Shown here piece by piece: positions 15,690-24,331 of a stretch of 32,680 nt of DNA. Origin of the DNA: a bacterium (GTDB lineage Bacteria; Actinomycetota; Acidimicrobiia; Spongiisociales; ZC4RG35); assembly GCA_024641285.1 (NCBI GenBank), contig JAHEDH010000021.1, forward strand, positions 1,973-34,652, given 5' to 3'. Under the pieces are notes generated by a model, which was not told where the DNA came from, made no database searches, and saw nothing but the letters and a program-made list of their open reading frames with translations. Position 1 is the stretch's first letter; each line of letters starts with the position of its first letter. The position numbers and the translations under genes were made by a program.

Positions 15690-15902
15690 TCCGGCGCGCC
15701 TGAAGGTTTGCGTACAGGTCCGACGTGATGCGCCACGGGCGGGGCAAGCCTCGCCCTACCCATTCGATCGACCCCTCCTTGCAGAACGCGGGCCGAGTGT
15801 CCCTCCGTGGACAGATCTGTTGCGGAGGCAACCGGCGTAGGGGCGGCCGCCTGCGGCGCCCGCAACGCGGGGGCCAAACGACTCTCGAGAACAGGGCTCT
15901 CG
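15690..15902. repeat. GC-rich intergenic region with a pair of inverted related motifs
   Basis: A 213-bp gap between convergent genes without a plausible coding region. It holds two related GC-rich blocks in inverted orientation. Read on the minus strand, 15731-15760 gives GTAGGGCGAGGCTTGC then CCCGCCCG. Read on the plus strand, 15837-15861 gives GTAGGGGCGGCCGCCTGC then GGCGCCCG. A small hairpin (CGAGA/TCTCG) near 15880-15900 could end transcription of the sigma-factor gene. The block pair may be a dispersed genome repeat; that is inference. Confidence 0.4.
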
Positions 15903-17048
15903 CTACGACTCGAGGAAGCCTTCGAGGCGGCGGGAGTTCTGGGGGTGCCGAAGCTTCGCCAAGGCCTTCGTCTCGAGCTGACGGATGCGCTCCCTGGTCA
16001 CACCGAACCGCTCCCCCACCTCCTCGAGGGTGCTGACCTTTCCGTTCTCGAGCCCGAAACGCATGATGAGCACCTCGCGTTCCCGATCGTTCAGCCCCTC
16101 CAGGGCGTTGCTGAGATAGTCCTGCAGGAGCCGGAAGGTGGCGGCCTCGACGGGCACCTCGACGTCGGTGTCCTCCACGAAATCACCGATCGTCGCGTTG
16201 TCCTCTTCCCCGACCGGCATCTCCAGCGACACCGGGGACTGCGCGATCTTCGAGAGTTCCTCCACGCGATCGGGGTCGATCTCGAGATCCAATGCGATCT
16301 CGTCGATCGTCGGCTCTCGTCCCAGGGACTGGGACAGGTCACGACGGGTGCGGACCAGCTTGTTGATCATCTCGACGACGTGGATCGGCACCCGGATCGT
16401 CCTCGCCTGGTCTGCGATCGCCCGGGTGATCGCTTGGCGGATCCACCACGAGGCGTATGTGGAGAACTTGAAGCCCCGGCGGTAGTCGAAGCGGTCGACG
16501 GCGCGCATGAGCCCGAGGTTGCCCTCCTGGATGAGGTCCAACAGCGCCATCCCGCGCCCGATGTAGTTCCTGGCGATCGAGACGACGAGACGCAGGTTGG
16601 CCTCGACCAGGCGGGAGTGGGCGGCGTGGCCCTTGCGGACCTGGCGTTGCAGCAGCGTCTTGTCCTCGATGCTGAGCCCTTCGCCCTCCGCGGTGAGACG
16701 CTCCTCGGCCCGCACGCCGGCTTCGAGCTGCATCGCCAGCTCGACCTCCTGCTGGGTCGTCAGCAGCTTGTATCGGCCGATCTCGTTGAGCCACATCTTC
16801 ACCGGATCCGAGACGGTGACCGACTCGTCCTGGAGGATGTCGTCGAAAACGTCGTCGAGATCCTCCTCGATGCGGATCTTCCTGGTGCGCAGCAGCTCGA
16901 ACACGCGCTCGAACTCGCCCGGTTCCGCCTCGGCATCGACCAGGTCCTGCTGGACCTCGTGAACGGTGAGGAACCCGCGCTGAAGCCCGCGTTTGACGAG
17001 CTGTTCGATCACCTCGTCCACCGTGGGCGTCTCCCCGGTGTCAGTCAC
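15903..17048 (-). CDS. rpoD: Primary RNA polymerase sigma factor (sigma-70, RpoD/SigA)
   Basis: A 381-residue group-1-like sigma factor that directs RNA polymerase to housekeeping promoters. Visible in order: a short acidic N-terminal segment, region 1.2 ([17 protein letters not shown]), region 2 ([52 protein letters not shown]), region 3 ([15 protein letters not shown]) and region 4 ([15 protein letters not shown], then [20 protein letters not shown]). GTG 17048 is chosen because GGAAGTGGGAG lies just ahead; ATG 17072 would overlap dnaG by 32 bp and has its AGG touching the codon. With GTG the overlap is 8 bp. It follows dnaG, the classic macromolecular-synthesis arrangement. Confidence 0.95.
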   Translation of the reverse strand: MTDTGETPTVDEVIEQLVKRGLQRGFLTVHEVQQDLVDAEAEPGEFERVFELLRTRKIRIEEDLDDVFDDILQDESVTVSDPVKMWLNEIGRYKLLTTQQEVELAMQLEAGVRAEERLTAEGEGLSIEDKTLLQRQVRKGHAAHSRLVEANLRLVVSIARNYIGRGMALLDLIQEGNLGLMRAVDRFDYRRGFKFSTYASWWIRQAITRAIADQARTIRVPIHVVEMINKLVRTRRDLSQSLGREPTIDEIALDLEIDPDRVEELSKIAQSPVSLEMPVGEEDNATIGDFVEDTDVEVPVEAATFRLLQDYLSNALEGLNDREREVLIMRFGLENGKVSTLEEVGERFGVTRERIRQLETKALAKLRHPQNSRRLEGFLES

Positions 17049-18786
17049 GGTGCTCCCACTTCCTTCGTTCATCCTGCAACGCTAACAACTCGCCGAACAG
17101 CGGAGAAGAGGTCTGCTCGATGGCGGGCAGCTCGTCGATCCTCCGCCTGACGTCGGAGATGCGGTTTTCGATGTCGATCACCTTGAGACGGGCATAGAGA
17201 TCGGTGACCGCGCCAACCGGTGTCTTCATCATTGCGAGGGACATGATGAGCTCTGCCACGTCGCCCTCGGCGTCCGGTAGGTCGACGGGGGTACCCGGGT
17301 TCACATCGACCAACTGAGGGGCGATCAACTCGAACGCTGCTGCGACGGTGTGATCGTCGAACTCGATCGACGCGAGGTCGATCTGCGTCGCCGAATGACC
17401 GTCGGCCAGCACTGCTCTCAGCAGCTCGCGCTCGACTCTGGTCTTGAGCGTCCCCTGAGGCCGCTGGCGTCGCACGGGACCAGAAGCGACTCTGCCAGAG
17501 CGGCGACGCTTGCCCACCGAGTCGAACACGGCCCCGATGTCGATCCGGAGGCGGTCCGCGACGAATCGGGCGTACTCGGTGAATGCGAGCTCGTCGTCGA
17601 CTCGCTTGAGGATGGGGCCGAGCCGCTTCAGGGTCCGAGCCCGTGCCTCGGGCTCGGAGATGTCCACGCCCTCGATCTCCTTCTCGATCCTGAACTGGAC
17701 CAACGGGACCGCGGTGTCGATCGCCTTCTCGAGGAGATCTAGCTCGCCGTTGGCGACCATGTCGGCGGGGTCGCGTCCCGCCGGCATCTTCGCCACCCGG
17801 AGATCGAGGTCGAGCCGGACCGGCACCTCCAGCTCGTCCCCCCGCAGGGCGGCGCGACCGCCGGCGGCATCCGAGTCGAAGGCCATGACGATTGTGTCGG
17901 TGAACCGTCGGAGCAACTCGAAGTGGTCGTCACCCAGCGCCGTGCCGTTGGTGGCAACCGCGATCGGCAGGCCGTTGCGGTGGAGGGCGATCACGTCGGT
18001 GTACCCCTCGACGATCACAGCAGTCCCCCGCTTTTGGATCTCACGCCGCGCCTTGTCGATGCCGTACATCGTCTCGGACTTCTTGTAGATCGGGGTCTCG
18101 GGGGTGTTGAGGTACTTCGGCGTCCCGTCACCCAGCACCCTCCCGCCGAATCCGATCGGAGAGCCCTGGAGATCGAACGTCGGGAACATCACGCGGTCAC
18201 GGAACAGGTCGTAGAGGCCCCCCTTCTGACCCCGGCGCGCCAGGCCGGCGTCGACCATGACCTTGTCGGAGATCCCTCGTGCCCGGAGCTCCCGGACGAG
18301 ATGGTCCCAACGGTCACCGTGGGGGGCATATCCCAGTTTGAACTCGGCGACGGTCTCGGCGTCGTAGCCGCGGCTCCGGAGGTAGGCGCGGGCGTGGCCG
18401 GCGTCCGGGGACTTCATCAGGGTCTGGTGGTAGAAGTCGACTGCGGCGGCGGTTGCCTCGGTGAGTGCCCGTTTCTGGCCCTGGCGCTTCTCCGCACCCG
18501 GGTCGCGGGTGAGTGTGATCCCGGCCATGCCGGCAAGACGTTCCATCGCCTCGGGGAACGTCAGTCCCTCGCTCTCCTGGACGAACGTGAAAATGTCTCC
18601 CTTCTGGTGGCATCCGTGGCAGTAGTAGAGGCCGCGTGCGACATCGAGCGACATCGATGGCGTCTTCTCCTGGTGGAAGGGACAGACCGCCATGTGATTG
18701 CGACCCGTCTTCTTGACCGTTGTCACCGCGGACACGAGATCAACGATGCTCACCGCTTTCCGGATCCGATCACGGTCGTCGTCCAT
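17041..18786 (-). CDS. dnaG: DNA primase DnaG
   Basis: A 581-residue bacterial primase that makes RNA primers at the replication fork. The zinc-binding domain has Cys35, His38, Cys56 and Cys59 (CPFH, CHGCH). The catalytic core follows, with Toprim motifs Glu260 (VIVEGYTD) and Asp304/Asp306 (AFDSDAAG). The C-terminal helicase-binding region is divergent. ATG 18786 has no ribosome site, but a -10-like TACCAT ends 6 nt upstream, so the transcript may be leaderless. It shares an operon with rpoD. Confidence 0.96.
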   Translation of the reverse strand: MDDDRDRIRKAVSIVDLVSAVTTVKKTGRNHMAVCPFHQEKTPSMSLDVARGLYYCHGCHQKGDIFTFVQESEGLTFPEAMERLAGMAGITLTRDPGAEKRQGQKRALTEATAAAVDFYHQTLMKSPDAGHARAYLRSRGYDAETVAEFKLGYAPHGDRWDHLVRELRARGISDKVMVDAGLARRGQKGGLYDLFRDRVMFPTFDLQGSPIGFGGRVLGDGTPKYLNTPETPIYKKSETMYGIDKARREIQKRGTAVIVEGYTDVIALHRNGLPIAVATNGTALGDDHFELLRRFTDTIVMAFDSDAAGGRAALRGDELEVPVRLDLDLRVAKMPAGRDPADMVANGELDLLEKAIDTAVPLVQFRIEKEIEGVDISEPEARARTLKRLGPILKRVDDELAFTEYARFVADRLRIDIGAVFDSVGKRRRSGRVASGPVRRQRPQGTLKTRVERELLRAVLADGHSATQIDLASIEFDDHTVAAAFELIAPQLVDVNPGTPVDLPDAEGDVAELIMSLAMMKTPVGAVTDLYARLKVIDIENRISDVRRRIDELPAIEQTSSPLFGELLALQDERRKWEHRD

Positions 18787-18792
18787 CTGGCA

Positions 18793-18798
18793 ATGGTA
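18793..18798 (-). promoter_or_regulatory. Likely -10 element for leaderless dnaG transcript
   Basis: TACCAT on the minus strand ends 6 nt before the dnaG ATG (18786), matching the TANNNT spacing of leaderless actinobacterial promoters. No good -35 is seen. Confidence 0.5.
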
Positions 18799-18821
18799 CG
18801 TGGCATCCGATTACACCGGGG

Positions 18822-18859
18822 CGGACGCGTCCGAGGGGGCGGCCGTCGCCGCCCCCTCG
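18822..18859. terminator. Strong stem-loop between OsmC-type gene and dnaG
   Basis: A perfect 12-bp inverted repeat CGAGGGGGCGGC / GCCGCCCCCTCG (18832-18843 with 18848-18859), loop of 4. A 12-bp perfect palindrome, cggacgcgtccg (18822-18833), overlaps its edge. Placed 22 bp beyond the OsmC-type stop, it probably insulates dnaG. No U-run is present. Confidence 0.65.
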
Positions 18860-18880
18860 TCCACACCACCGGATCGTCGG

Positions 18881-19306
18881 CTACGCCAGTGAGGCGGCCA
18901 GCGTGATCTCGGCGGAACCCCCCGCGAAGAGCTTCGAGACCGGACACGTGTCCTTGGCCTTGGCGGCGAACTCGAGGAGCGTTGCCTCGTCGATTCCGGG
19001 CACGGTGGCACTCGTGGTCAGGTGGATCTTGGTGATCGCCCATCCGGCCTCGAGCTTGTCGAGTTGGACATCGGCCGATGTCTCGATTCGATCGGGCGTG
19101 TGCCCGCCGCGAGTCAACAGGGCGGAGAGTTGCATCGAGAAGCAGCCCGCGTGGGCGGCGCCGAGGAGCTCTTCGGGCGTGGATCCTTCACCACCTTCGA
19201 ATCGGGACGGCACCGAATACGGGCCTTCGTAGTTCGCCATCGTCATGGTTCCGGAACCCTCGCCTATGGAACCGTTCCAGACCGCTGATGCTGTGCTCGT
19301 GGGCAT
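18881..19306 (-). CDS. OsmC-family thiol peroxidase
   Basis: A 141-residue OsmC/Ohr-fold protein of normal length that reduces organic hydroperoxides with a Cys pair. Both conserved cysteines are visible, Cys55 (AHAGCFSM) and Cys121 (DTCPVSK). The Arg of the active site may be Arg35 in VPSRFEGG. The segment GGEGSTPEELLGAAHAGC is characteristic of the OsmC subfamily rather than Ohr. ATG 19306 follows AGGAG by 9 nt. It acts in the cytoplasm. It stands as a single gene between the YceI-type gene and dnaG, separated from dnaG by a strong hairpin. Confidence 0.93.
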   Translation of the reverse strand: MPTSTASAVWNGSIGEGSGTMTMANYEGPYSVPSRFEGGEGSTPEELLGAAHAGCFSMQLSALLTRGGHTPDRIETSADVQLDKLEAGWAITKIHLTTSATVPGIDEATLLEFAAKAKDTCPVSKLFAGGSAEITLAASLA

Positions 19307-19333
19307 GTCAGATCACTCCTGTGTGCTCAGAAT

Positions 19334-19376
19334 GCGGTCATTCGACCGCGGGACCCCAACATACCCCGATGCGGGG
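19334..19376 (-). terminator. Two small stem-loops after the YceI-type gene
   Basis: GCGGTC-attc-GACCGC (19334-19349) and CCCCG-atg-CGGGG (19364-19376) lie just past the YceI-type stop and before the OsmC-type gene. Either could be a weak terminator; no U-run follows. Confidence 0.4.
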
Positions 19377-19394
19377 ATCACACGGATTCGTGGA

Positions 19395-20108
19395 TCACAC
19401 GGATTCGGCAACAAACACCAACTCGAGTGGGACCTCTTCCGACACGTTGGCGACGGTCGGGACACTCGGGATGACCAGTTCGAAGGGTCCCCGTTCGATA
19501 ACCGTGGTCGCCGTCCCCGAGATCGACGTGTCCGACATGAGCGTGGCGGCCACGTCGAAGGTGACGGGCCGCGTCACGTCGCGAATTGTCAAGTCACCGG
19601 TCACGGTGAAGCTCAGCTCGTCGCCGACGGCGGCGGACCCTTCGAGCCCGTCGATCGAGGTGGGCGCGAACGAGATGAACTCGAAGGCCTCGGTGTCCAG
19701 GATCGGTCCCCGGATCGCCCGATTGCGAAGACTCGCGTCGGTCTCGAACGCCCTGGCATTGATGAGGATCTCACCGATCTGGCTGTTCGACAGGTCGGCC
19801 TGGTCGATCTGGATCTGACCGAGCACGAGGTTGCTGGTGCCGACGACGGTCGTCGGGGTCCCGCGCAGCTCCTCGTCGATGCGAAATGTTGCGACGCTCT
19901 GGTCGGTCAACTCGAACGTGGTCGGCGCCAAGGAAGTCGAATCAGGCGCCGCAGTGGTATCGGCGGCCCCAGCCGGTGCGGTCGTGTCGATCGGAGGTGC
20001 AGTCACCTCGGTCGTCGGCTCGGCATCGCCCTGGGTGAAGAACCAGGCAGCACCACCGAGGACGACCACGGCGGCGACCCCGAGCACTGCGACAATGTTG
20101 CGTTTCAT
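19395..20108 (-). CDS. Membrane-anchored YceI-like domain protein
   Basis: A 237-residue protein. One N-terminal hydrophobic helix (NIVAVLGVAAVVVLGGAAWFF) anchors it in the membrane, followed by a Thr/Pro/Ala-rich spacer to about residue 60 and an outer YceI-like beta-barrel domain (FELTDQSVATFRIDEELRG, FTVTGDLTIRDVTRPVTFDV). YceI proteins bind isoprenoid or amphiphilic molecules. ATG 20108 is preceded by GAGGGG. The stop codon falls inside a 16-bp direct repeat (19375-19390 and 19392-19407). It is divergent from the cyclase-fold gene at 20190, which is interesting given the possible isoprenoid link, but that connection is speculative. Confidence 0.85.
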   Translation of the reverse strand: MKRNIVAVLGVAAVVVLGGAAWFFTQGDAEPTTEVTAPPIDTTAPAGAADTTAAPDSTSLAPTTFELTDQSVATFRIDEELRGTPTTVVGTSNLVLGQIQIDQADLSNSQIGEILINARAFETDASLRNRAIRGPILDTEAFEFISFAPTSIDGLEGSAAVGDELSFTVTGDLTIRDVTRPVTFDVAATLMSDTSISGTATTVIERGPFELVIPSVPTVANVSEEVPLELVFVAESV

Positions 20109-20176
20109 CCGTTCGTCCCCTCTTCGGTTCCCGCCATTCAAGGGCCGGACGCGAGCTACCGGAACATCGTCGAGCG

Positions 20177-20182
20177 GTAGCC
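20177..20182 (+). promoter_or_regulatory. Likely -10 element for leaderless cyclase-fold gene
   Basis: TAGCCT ends 7 nt before ATG 20190, the spacing expected when transcription starts at the start codon. No ribosome site precedes the ATG. Confidence 0.4.
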
Positions 20183-20189
20183 TGCGGCG

Positions 20190-21122
20190 ATGACCGTGAC
20201 CGACTGGCTCCTCGACGGAGACCCCGCCATTCGATGGCAGGTGTTGTCCGACCTCCAGAACGCTTCGTCCGAAGAAGTGAAAGCCGAACGGTCACGGGTG
20301 GAGCTCGAGGGCTGGGGTGCCCGCCTCCTCGAGCTCGAAGACGCCGATGGGTTGTGGGACGGCGGCGCCTGCTTTCCCGCCTCCTACCGTGGCGGAGAGC
20401 CAGGACAGCCGTGGACCGCCACGATGCACACGCTCCAGACCCTCCAGCTGTGCGGGCTCGACCCGGCGTCGGCGTCCGCTGCCAGGATGATCTCCCTCGT
20501 CGCAGAGAACGGGCGCTGGGAGCACGATGGGCAGCGCTATTTCGACGGAGAGGTCGAGCCGTGCATCAACGGACGGACGATCGAGACCGGGGTGCACTTC
20601 GGGATCGATGTCTCCCCGATCGTCGAGCGCCTCCTCGAGGAGCGGCTCGACGACGGCGGGTGGAACTGTGAAGTCGAGAATGGTTCGGTGCGCTCGTCGT
20701 TCGACACGACGATCAACGTGCTCGACGGGCTCGCCGAGTTCGAGCGGGCGGCCGGAGGGTCTACGGCCGTGCGCGAGGCGATCCGCGGCGGTGAGGAGTA
20801 TCTACTGGAGCGCGGTCTGTTTCGCAGGAAGCGCACCGGCGAGGTGGTCGACGCGGTGTATCTCGACTTCGCCTTCCCCTACTACTGGCACTACGACGTC
20901 TTGCGTGCATTGGACTATTTCCGCAGCTCCGCAGCCGGCCGCGATCCGCGAATGACCGAGGCCGTGGACCTCGTGCGAGAGAAGCAGCAGCCTGATGGGA
21001 GGTGGCTACTCGACCGGATTCACCCTGGGCGTGTGCATTTCGATCTCGAGGAGGTCGGACAGCCGAGCCGTTGGAACACGCTGCGGGCCCTGAGGGTCCT
21101 CGACTGGTGGGACCGGCCGTGA
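20190..21122 (+). CDS. Terpene-cyclase/prenyltransferase-fold (alpha/alpha toroid) protein, function unknown
   Basis: A 310-residue soluble protein with repeated short motifs like those of squalene-hopene cyclases and prenyltransferases: DGLWDGG, NGRWEHDG, DGGWNCE and QPDGRWLLD. They are spaced along the chain in helix-rich stretches, so an alpha/alpha-toroid is likely. It is about half the length of a real squalene cyclase, and neither the DXDD catalytic motif of cyclases nor a zinc site of prenyltransferases is evident, so enzymatic activity is doubtful. Possible roles include binding a hydrophobic or peptide ligand. It stands alone, convergent with glyS (10-bp gap) and divergent from the YceI-type gene. 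Confidence 0.75.
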   Translation: MTVTDWLLDGDPAIRWQVLSDLQNASSEEVKAERSRVELEGWGARLLELEDADGLWDGGACFPASYRGGEPGQPWTATMHTLQTLQLCGLDPASASAARMISLVAENGRWEHDGQRYFDGEVEPCINGRTIETGVHFGIDVSPIVERLLEERLDDGGWNCEVENGSVRSSFDTTINVLDGLAEFERAAGGSTAVREAIRGGEEYLLERGLFRRKRTGEVVDAVYLDFAFPYYWHYDVLRALDYFRSSAAGRDPRMTEAVDLVREKQQPDGRWLLDRIHPGRVHFDLEEVGQPSRWNTLRALRVLDWWDRP

Positions 21123-21132
21123 TCCGGCGGAC

Positions 21133-22437
21133 TCAGCCGAGCTTTTCGGCCAGGTAGGCAGCGAGCTTCGAAGTGGATACCCGATCCTGGGCCATCGTGT
21201 CACGGTCCCGGACGGTCACGGCGTCGTCGTCGAGCGAGTCGAAGTCGAACGTGACACAGTAGGGAGTCCCGATCTCGTCCTGCCGGCGATACCGGCGGCC
21301 GATCGATTGCGTCACGTCGAACTCGAGCATGTACGTCGATCGGAGCTCGTCGGCGAGTCTGGTTGCAGGCTCGATCAGCTCCGGTTTCTTCGAGAGCGGC
21401 AAGACTGCCAACTGATAGGGGGCGAGCCGCTTGTCTATCTTCAGCACGGCCCGAGTCTCGCCGTCGACTTCTTCCTCGTGATACGCATCGATGAGAAATG
21501 CGAACGTCGTTCTCGTCGCGCCCGCTGCCGGCTCGATGACATGCGGGAAGAAGCGCTCGTTCGTCTCCTGGTCGAAGTACTGCAGGTCCTGGCCCGAGAA
21601 CTCCTGATGCTGGCGGAGGTCGAAGTCGGTGCGGTTGGCGATCCCCTCCAATTCGTCCCAGCCCCACGGGAAGCGGTATTCGACATCGACGGTGCCGGCC
21701 GAGTAGTGGCTGAGCTCGTCGTCGTCGTGGGGGCGGATCCGGAGGTTTTCGGGATCCATGCCCAAATCGAGATACCAGTTGTGTCGCAGCTCGACCCAGG
21801 TCTCGAACCACTCCCCCGACGTCGCCGGTTCGCAGAAGAACTCCATCTCCATCTGCTCGAACTCGCGGGTGCGGAACACGAACTGGCCCGGCGTGATCTC
21901 GTTGCGGAACGACTTGCCGATCTGTGCGATCCCGAACGGCAGCTTCATACGGTTCGTCCGACGGATGTTCTCGTAGTTGATGAAGATGCCCTGTGCGGTC
22001 TCGGGACGGAGATAGACGAGGTTCTCGGATGTCTCGACCGGGCCCATGTGGGTGCGGAACATGAGGTTGAACTGCTTCGGCTCGCCGAACGTCCCTCGCT
22101 GACCGCAGTTGGGGCAGAGGTCGGGATCGTCGAGCTTGTCCTGACGCTGGCGGCTGTTGCAGTTCGAGCATTCGACGAGTGGATCGGTGAATACCTCTTC
22201 ATGGCCGGACGCCCGCCAGACCTCACGCGCCTGGATGATCGCCGAGTCGATCCCGACGACGTCGGAGCGCTGCTGGACCATCGACTTCCACCACTGCTCC
22301 TTGACGTTGCGAAGCAGATTCACCCCGAGCGGGCCGTAGTCGTAGGCGGAGCGGAGCCCGCCGTAGATCTCCGAGCTGGGGAAGACGAAGCCGCGACGCT
22401 TCGAGAGGTTGACGATGGTGTCGAACGATGCAGTCAA
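21133..22437 (-). CDS. glyS: Glycyl-tRNA synthetase, alpha2 single-chain type
   Basis: A 434-residue class II synthetase that charges tRNA-Gly. The start of the fold reads [20 protein letters not shown] (residues 8-27). A four-Cys zinc insertion is present (Cys90, Cys93, Cys108, Cys111). Motif 2 is in the segment [27 protein letters not shown], and the anticodon-binding domain occupies the last ~100 residues ([14 protein letters not shown] onward). TTG 22437 is chosen because homologues begin just here (TASFDTIVN) and no ATG or GTG fits. No ribosome site is visible. A -10-like TACAAT (22465-22470) points to a short leader. It diverges from recO. Confidence 0.95.
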   Translation of the reverse strand: MTASFDTIVNLSKRRGFVFPSSEIYGGLRSAYDYGPLGVNLLRNVKEQWWKSMVQQRSDVVGIDSAIIQAREVWRASGHEEVFTDPLVECSNCNSRQRQDKLDDPDLCPNCGQRGTFGEPKQFNLMFRTHMGPVETSENLVYLRPETAQGIFINYENIRRTNRMKLPFGIAQIGKSFRNEITPGQFVFRTREFEQMEMEFFCEPATSGEWFETWVELRHNWYLDLGMDPENLRIRPHDDDELSHYSAGTVDVEYRFPWGWDELEGIANRTDFDLRQHQEFSGQDLQYFDQETNERFFPHVIEPAAGATRTTFAFLIDAYHEEEVDGETRAVLKIDKRLAPYQLAVLPLSKKPELIEPATRLADELRSTYMLEFDVTQSIGRRYRRQDEIGTPYCVTFDFDSLDDDAVTVRDRDTMAQDRVSTSKLAAYLAEKLG

Positions 22438-22464
22438 GGGAAGATCCGGTGGAGGGGAAGTGAG

Positions 22465-22538
22465 ATTGTACCGGAAGCCGATTCGGCATCCGCCATCCGC
22501 TGCGGATGGCGGATATCGGACAGCGGATCGCGTACCAT
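22465..22538. promoter_or_regulatory. Divergent glyS/recO promoters around a central palindrome
   Basis: Minus-strand -10-like TACAAT (22465-22470) belongs to glyS. Plus-strand -10-like TACCAT (22533-22538) lies 7 nt before the recO ATG. Exactly between them is a perfect 13-bp inverted repeat, atccgccatccgc-t-gcggatggcggat, centred on 22501. The repeat covers where both -35 regions would be. A smaller dyad gccga-t-tcggc (22477-22487) is adjacent. It may be an operator or an intergenic palindromic repeat. Confidence 0.5.
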
Positions 22539-22545
22539 CGGTTGG

Positions 22546-23262
22546 ATGTTGCGCCACGACCGGGGCATCGTCCTCCGCTCCTACCCCTTCGGTGAAGCCG
22601 ATCGGATCGTGGTGCTCATCAGCCCTCACAACGGCAAACTCCGCACTGTCGCCAAGGGTGTGCGAAAAACCAAGAGCCGGATCGGCGGCCGGCTCGAGTC
22701 CTTCGCCGAGGTCGACCTCGTGCTCTACGAAGGACGCAACCTCGACATCGTCAATCAGGTGTCGACTCGGAACACCCACGCCGGCATGCGGTCGGAGCTC
22801 GATCGCGTGACCGCTGCCTCCACCATGGCCGAAGGGGTCGATGCCGTCGCCCAGGAGGACGAGCCGTCCGTGGCACTCTTCGAGCTGCTGTCCGCCGGCC
22901 TCACCACCCTCGACAACGGGCCGGCGCATCCTGATCTCGTGACGGCCTTCCTGCTGCAACTCGCCGCAGTCATCGGTCTCGCCCCATCGCTCGAGGTCTG
23001 CGCCGGATGCGGTCGCGACGCAGGTCTCGACCGGTTCAGCTTCAGCGCCGGTGGCGTCGTCTGCGAGAGCTGCCGGCCGGAAAGTGCCGTCCGGTTGCGT
23101 CCCGGTCTGACCGGGTATCTCGCACGTCTCGCAGAATCCGACTTCGACGTCCTTCCCGACTCCGACCCCTCGTTCTCTGGCGAGGCGATGGGGGTCGTGC
23201 GGCGGTTCATGGAGTACCACCTCGAACGCCGGTTCTCGAGCCTCGCCATCCTCGGATCGTGA
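22546..23262 (+). CDS. recO: DNA repair protein RecO
   Basis: A 238-residue recombination mediator of the RecFOR pathway; it helps load RecA on gaps coated by single-strand-binding protein. The N-terminal OB-fold is clear ([27 protein letters not shown] then VAKGVRK). A helical domain follows, with a four-Cys zinc site (CAGC ... CESC) near residues 152-180. ATG 22546 is chosen as the natural start ([11 protein letters not shown]) and is probably leaderless. A long in-frame extension upstream lies antisense to glyS and is not coding. Its stop overlaps the uppS start by 4 nt (GTGA). Confidence 0.94.
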   Translation: MLRHDRGIVLRSYPFGEADRIVVLISPHNGKLRTVAKGVRKTKSRIGGRLESFAEVDLVLYEGRNLDIVNQVSTRNTHAGMRSELDRVTAASTMAEGVDAVAQEDEPSVALFELLSAGLTTLDNGPAHPDLVTAFLLQLAAVIGLAPSLEVCAGCGRDAGLDRFSFSAGGVVCESCRPESAVRLRPGLTGYLARLAESDFDVLPDSDPSFSGEAMGVVRRFMEYHLERRFSSLAILGS

Positions 23263-24026
23263 GAGAGCTCGACCTGTCAGGGCTTGACCCCGACGCCGTC
23301 CCGAACCACGTCGGACTGATCCTCGACGGCAACGGTCGCTGGGCCAACCAACGCGGGCTGCACCGCACCGAAGGCCACAGGGCCGGCGAGGAATCGCTGT
23401 TCGACTGCATTCGAGGCGCCATCGACATGGGTGTCGGATGGCTCACGGCGTTCACGTTCTCCACGGAGAACTGGAGTCGCGACCCCGAGGAGGTCGCGTT
23501 CTTGATGTGGTTCAACGAGGACCTGTTGGTGCGGCGCCGTGACGTGCTGCACGAATGGAACGTGCGGATCTTCTTCGCCGGTGACCTCGCCGATGAGCGG
23601 GTTCCGGAGCGAAATCGAATCCGCATGCGGGAGAGCGAGGAATTGACGAAGGACAACACCGGCATGTCGATGGTCTTCGCATTCAACTACGGCTCGCGCT
23701 GGGAGCTCACCGAGGCGACCAGGAAGATCGCCCGACGGGTGGCGTCCGGGGACCTCGACCCCGAGGAGATCACCGAGTTCACCATCGCAGAGAACCTCGC
23801 AGTGCCGGAGATGCCGGATCTCGATCTGCTGATCAGGTCCTCGGGCGAGCACCGGCTGTCGAACTTCCTCCTCTGGCAGGCCGCATACGCCGAGTTCGCC
23901 TTTCCCGGCATCCTCTGGCCCGACTTCGACAAGCAACGCCTGCTCGAGGCGATCCTGGAGTATCAGCGTCGCGACCGGAGATTCGGCGGTGCGGTCGACC
24001 GGTCGGATGCGGAAGATGACAGATGA
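23259..24026 (+). CDS. uppS: Isoprenyl transferase / undecaprenyl diphosphate synthase-like
   Basis: A 255-residue cis-prenyltransferase that adds isopentenyl units to build the lipid carrier for cell-wall synthesis. The catalytic Asp23 lies in LDGNGRWA, and family motifs follow: [30 protein letters not shown] and [17 protein letters not shown] 23259 overlaps the recO stop, and the gene's own stop overlaps the pterin dehydratase start (ATGA). The recO-uppS pair is widespread in actinobacteria. The product chain length cannot be told. Confidence 0.95.
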   Translation: MRELDLSGLDPDAVPNHVGLILDGNGRWANQRGLHRTEGHRAGEESLFDCIRGAIDMGVGWLTAFTFSTENWSRDPEEVAFLMWFNEDLLVRRRDVLHEWNVRIFFAGDLADERVPERNRIRMRESEELTKDNTGMSMVFAFNYGSRWELTEATRKIARRVASGDLDPEEITEFTIAENLAVPEMPDLDLLIRSSGEHRLSNFLLWQAAYAEFAFPGILWPDFDKQRLLEAILEYQRRDRRFGGAVDRSDAEDDR

Positions 24027-24331
24027 CAGAATCGAAGCGAAGTTCGTCTGACATGGAACCGCTCGCTGAACGCCGGCGCCGGGACTTCCTCGTGAGGCAC
24101 GAAGGATGGGTGATCGATGGAGAAACACTCACCAAGACCTTCAACCATGATTCGTTCGCAGCCGCCATCGGGTTCGTCGCGGCGGTCGGTGTGATCGCCG
24201 AGAAGGCGTTTCATCATCCCGACATCGACATCCGCTACTCGGACGTGACGATCTCACTCACCACCCACGATGCCGGGGGCCTGACGTCCAACGACACCGA
24301 TCTCGCAGCGGCGATCGAGGCGCTCCGCTAG
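24023..24331 (+). CDS. Pterin-4-alpha-carbinolamine dehydratase
   Basis: A 102-residue PCD/DCoH-family enzyme that dehydrates 4a-hydroxytetrahydropterin. The family pattern is complete: E-K-A-F-H64-H65-P66, then the aromatic Tyr72 and His82 (EKAFHHPDIDIRY ... TTHDAGGLT). ATG 24023 overlaps the uppS stop by 4 nt, so it is the third gene of the recO-uppS operon. No aromatic amino acid hydroxylase is seen nearby. A moonlighting or molybdopterin-related role has been proposed for orphan PCDs, so its use here is open. Its stop shares the palindrome CTAG with the stop of the convergent SDR gene. Confidence 0.93.
   Translation: MTESKRSSSDMEPLAERRRRDFLVRHEGWVIDGETLTKTFNHDSFAAAIGFVAAVGVIAEKAFHHPDIDIRYSDVTISLTTHDAGGLTSNDTDLAAAIEALR

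Noticed and set aside
15807-17150. 447-aa open frame on the plus strand
   Set aside because: It is antisense to rpoD, whose conserved regions are unmistakable.
21307-22545. Upstream in-frame extension of recO
   Set aside because: It is antisense to glyS and shows no homology; RecO proteins start where ATG 22546 is.
22438-23220. Upstream extension of glyS to 695 aa
   Set aside because: It runs antisense through recO; GlyRS homologues begin at the TTG start region and the ~434-aa length fits the family.
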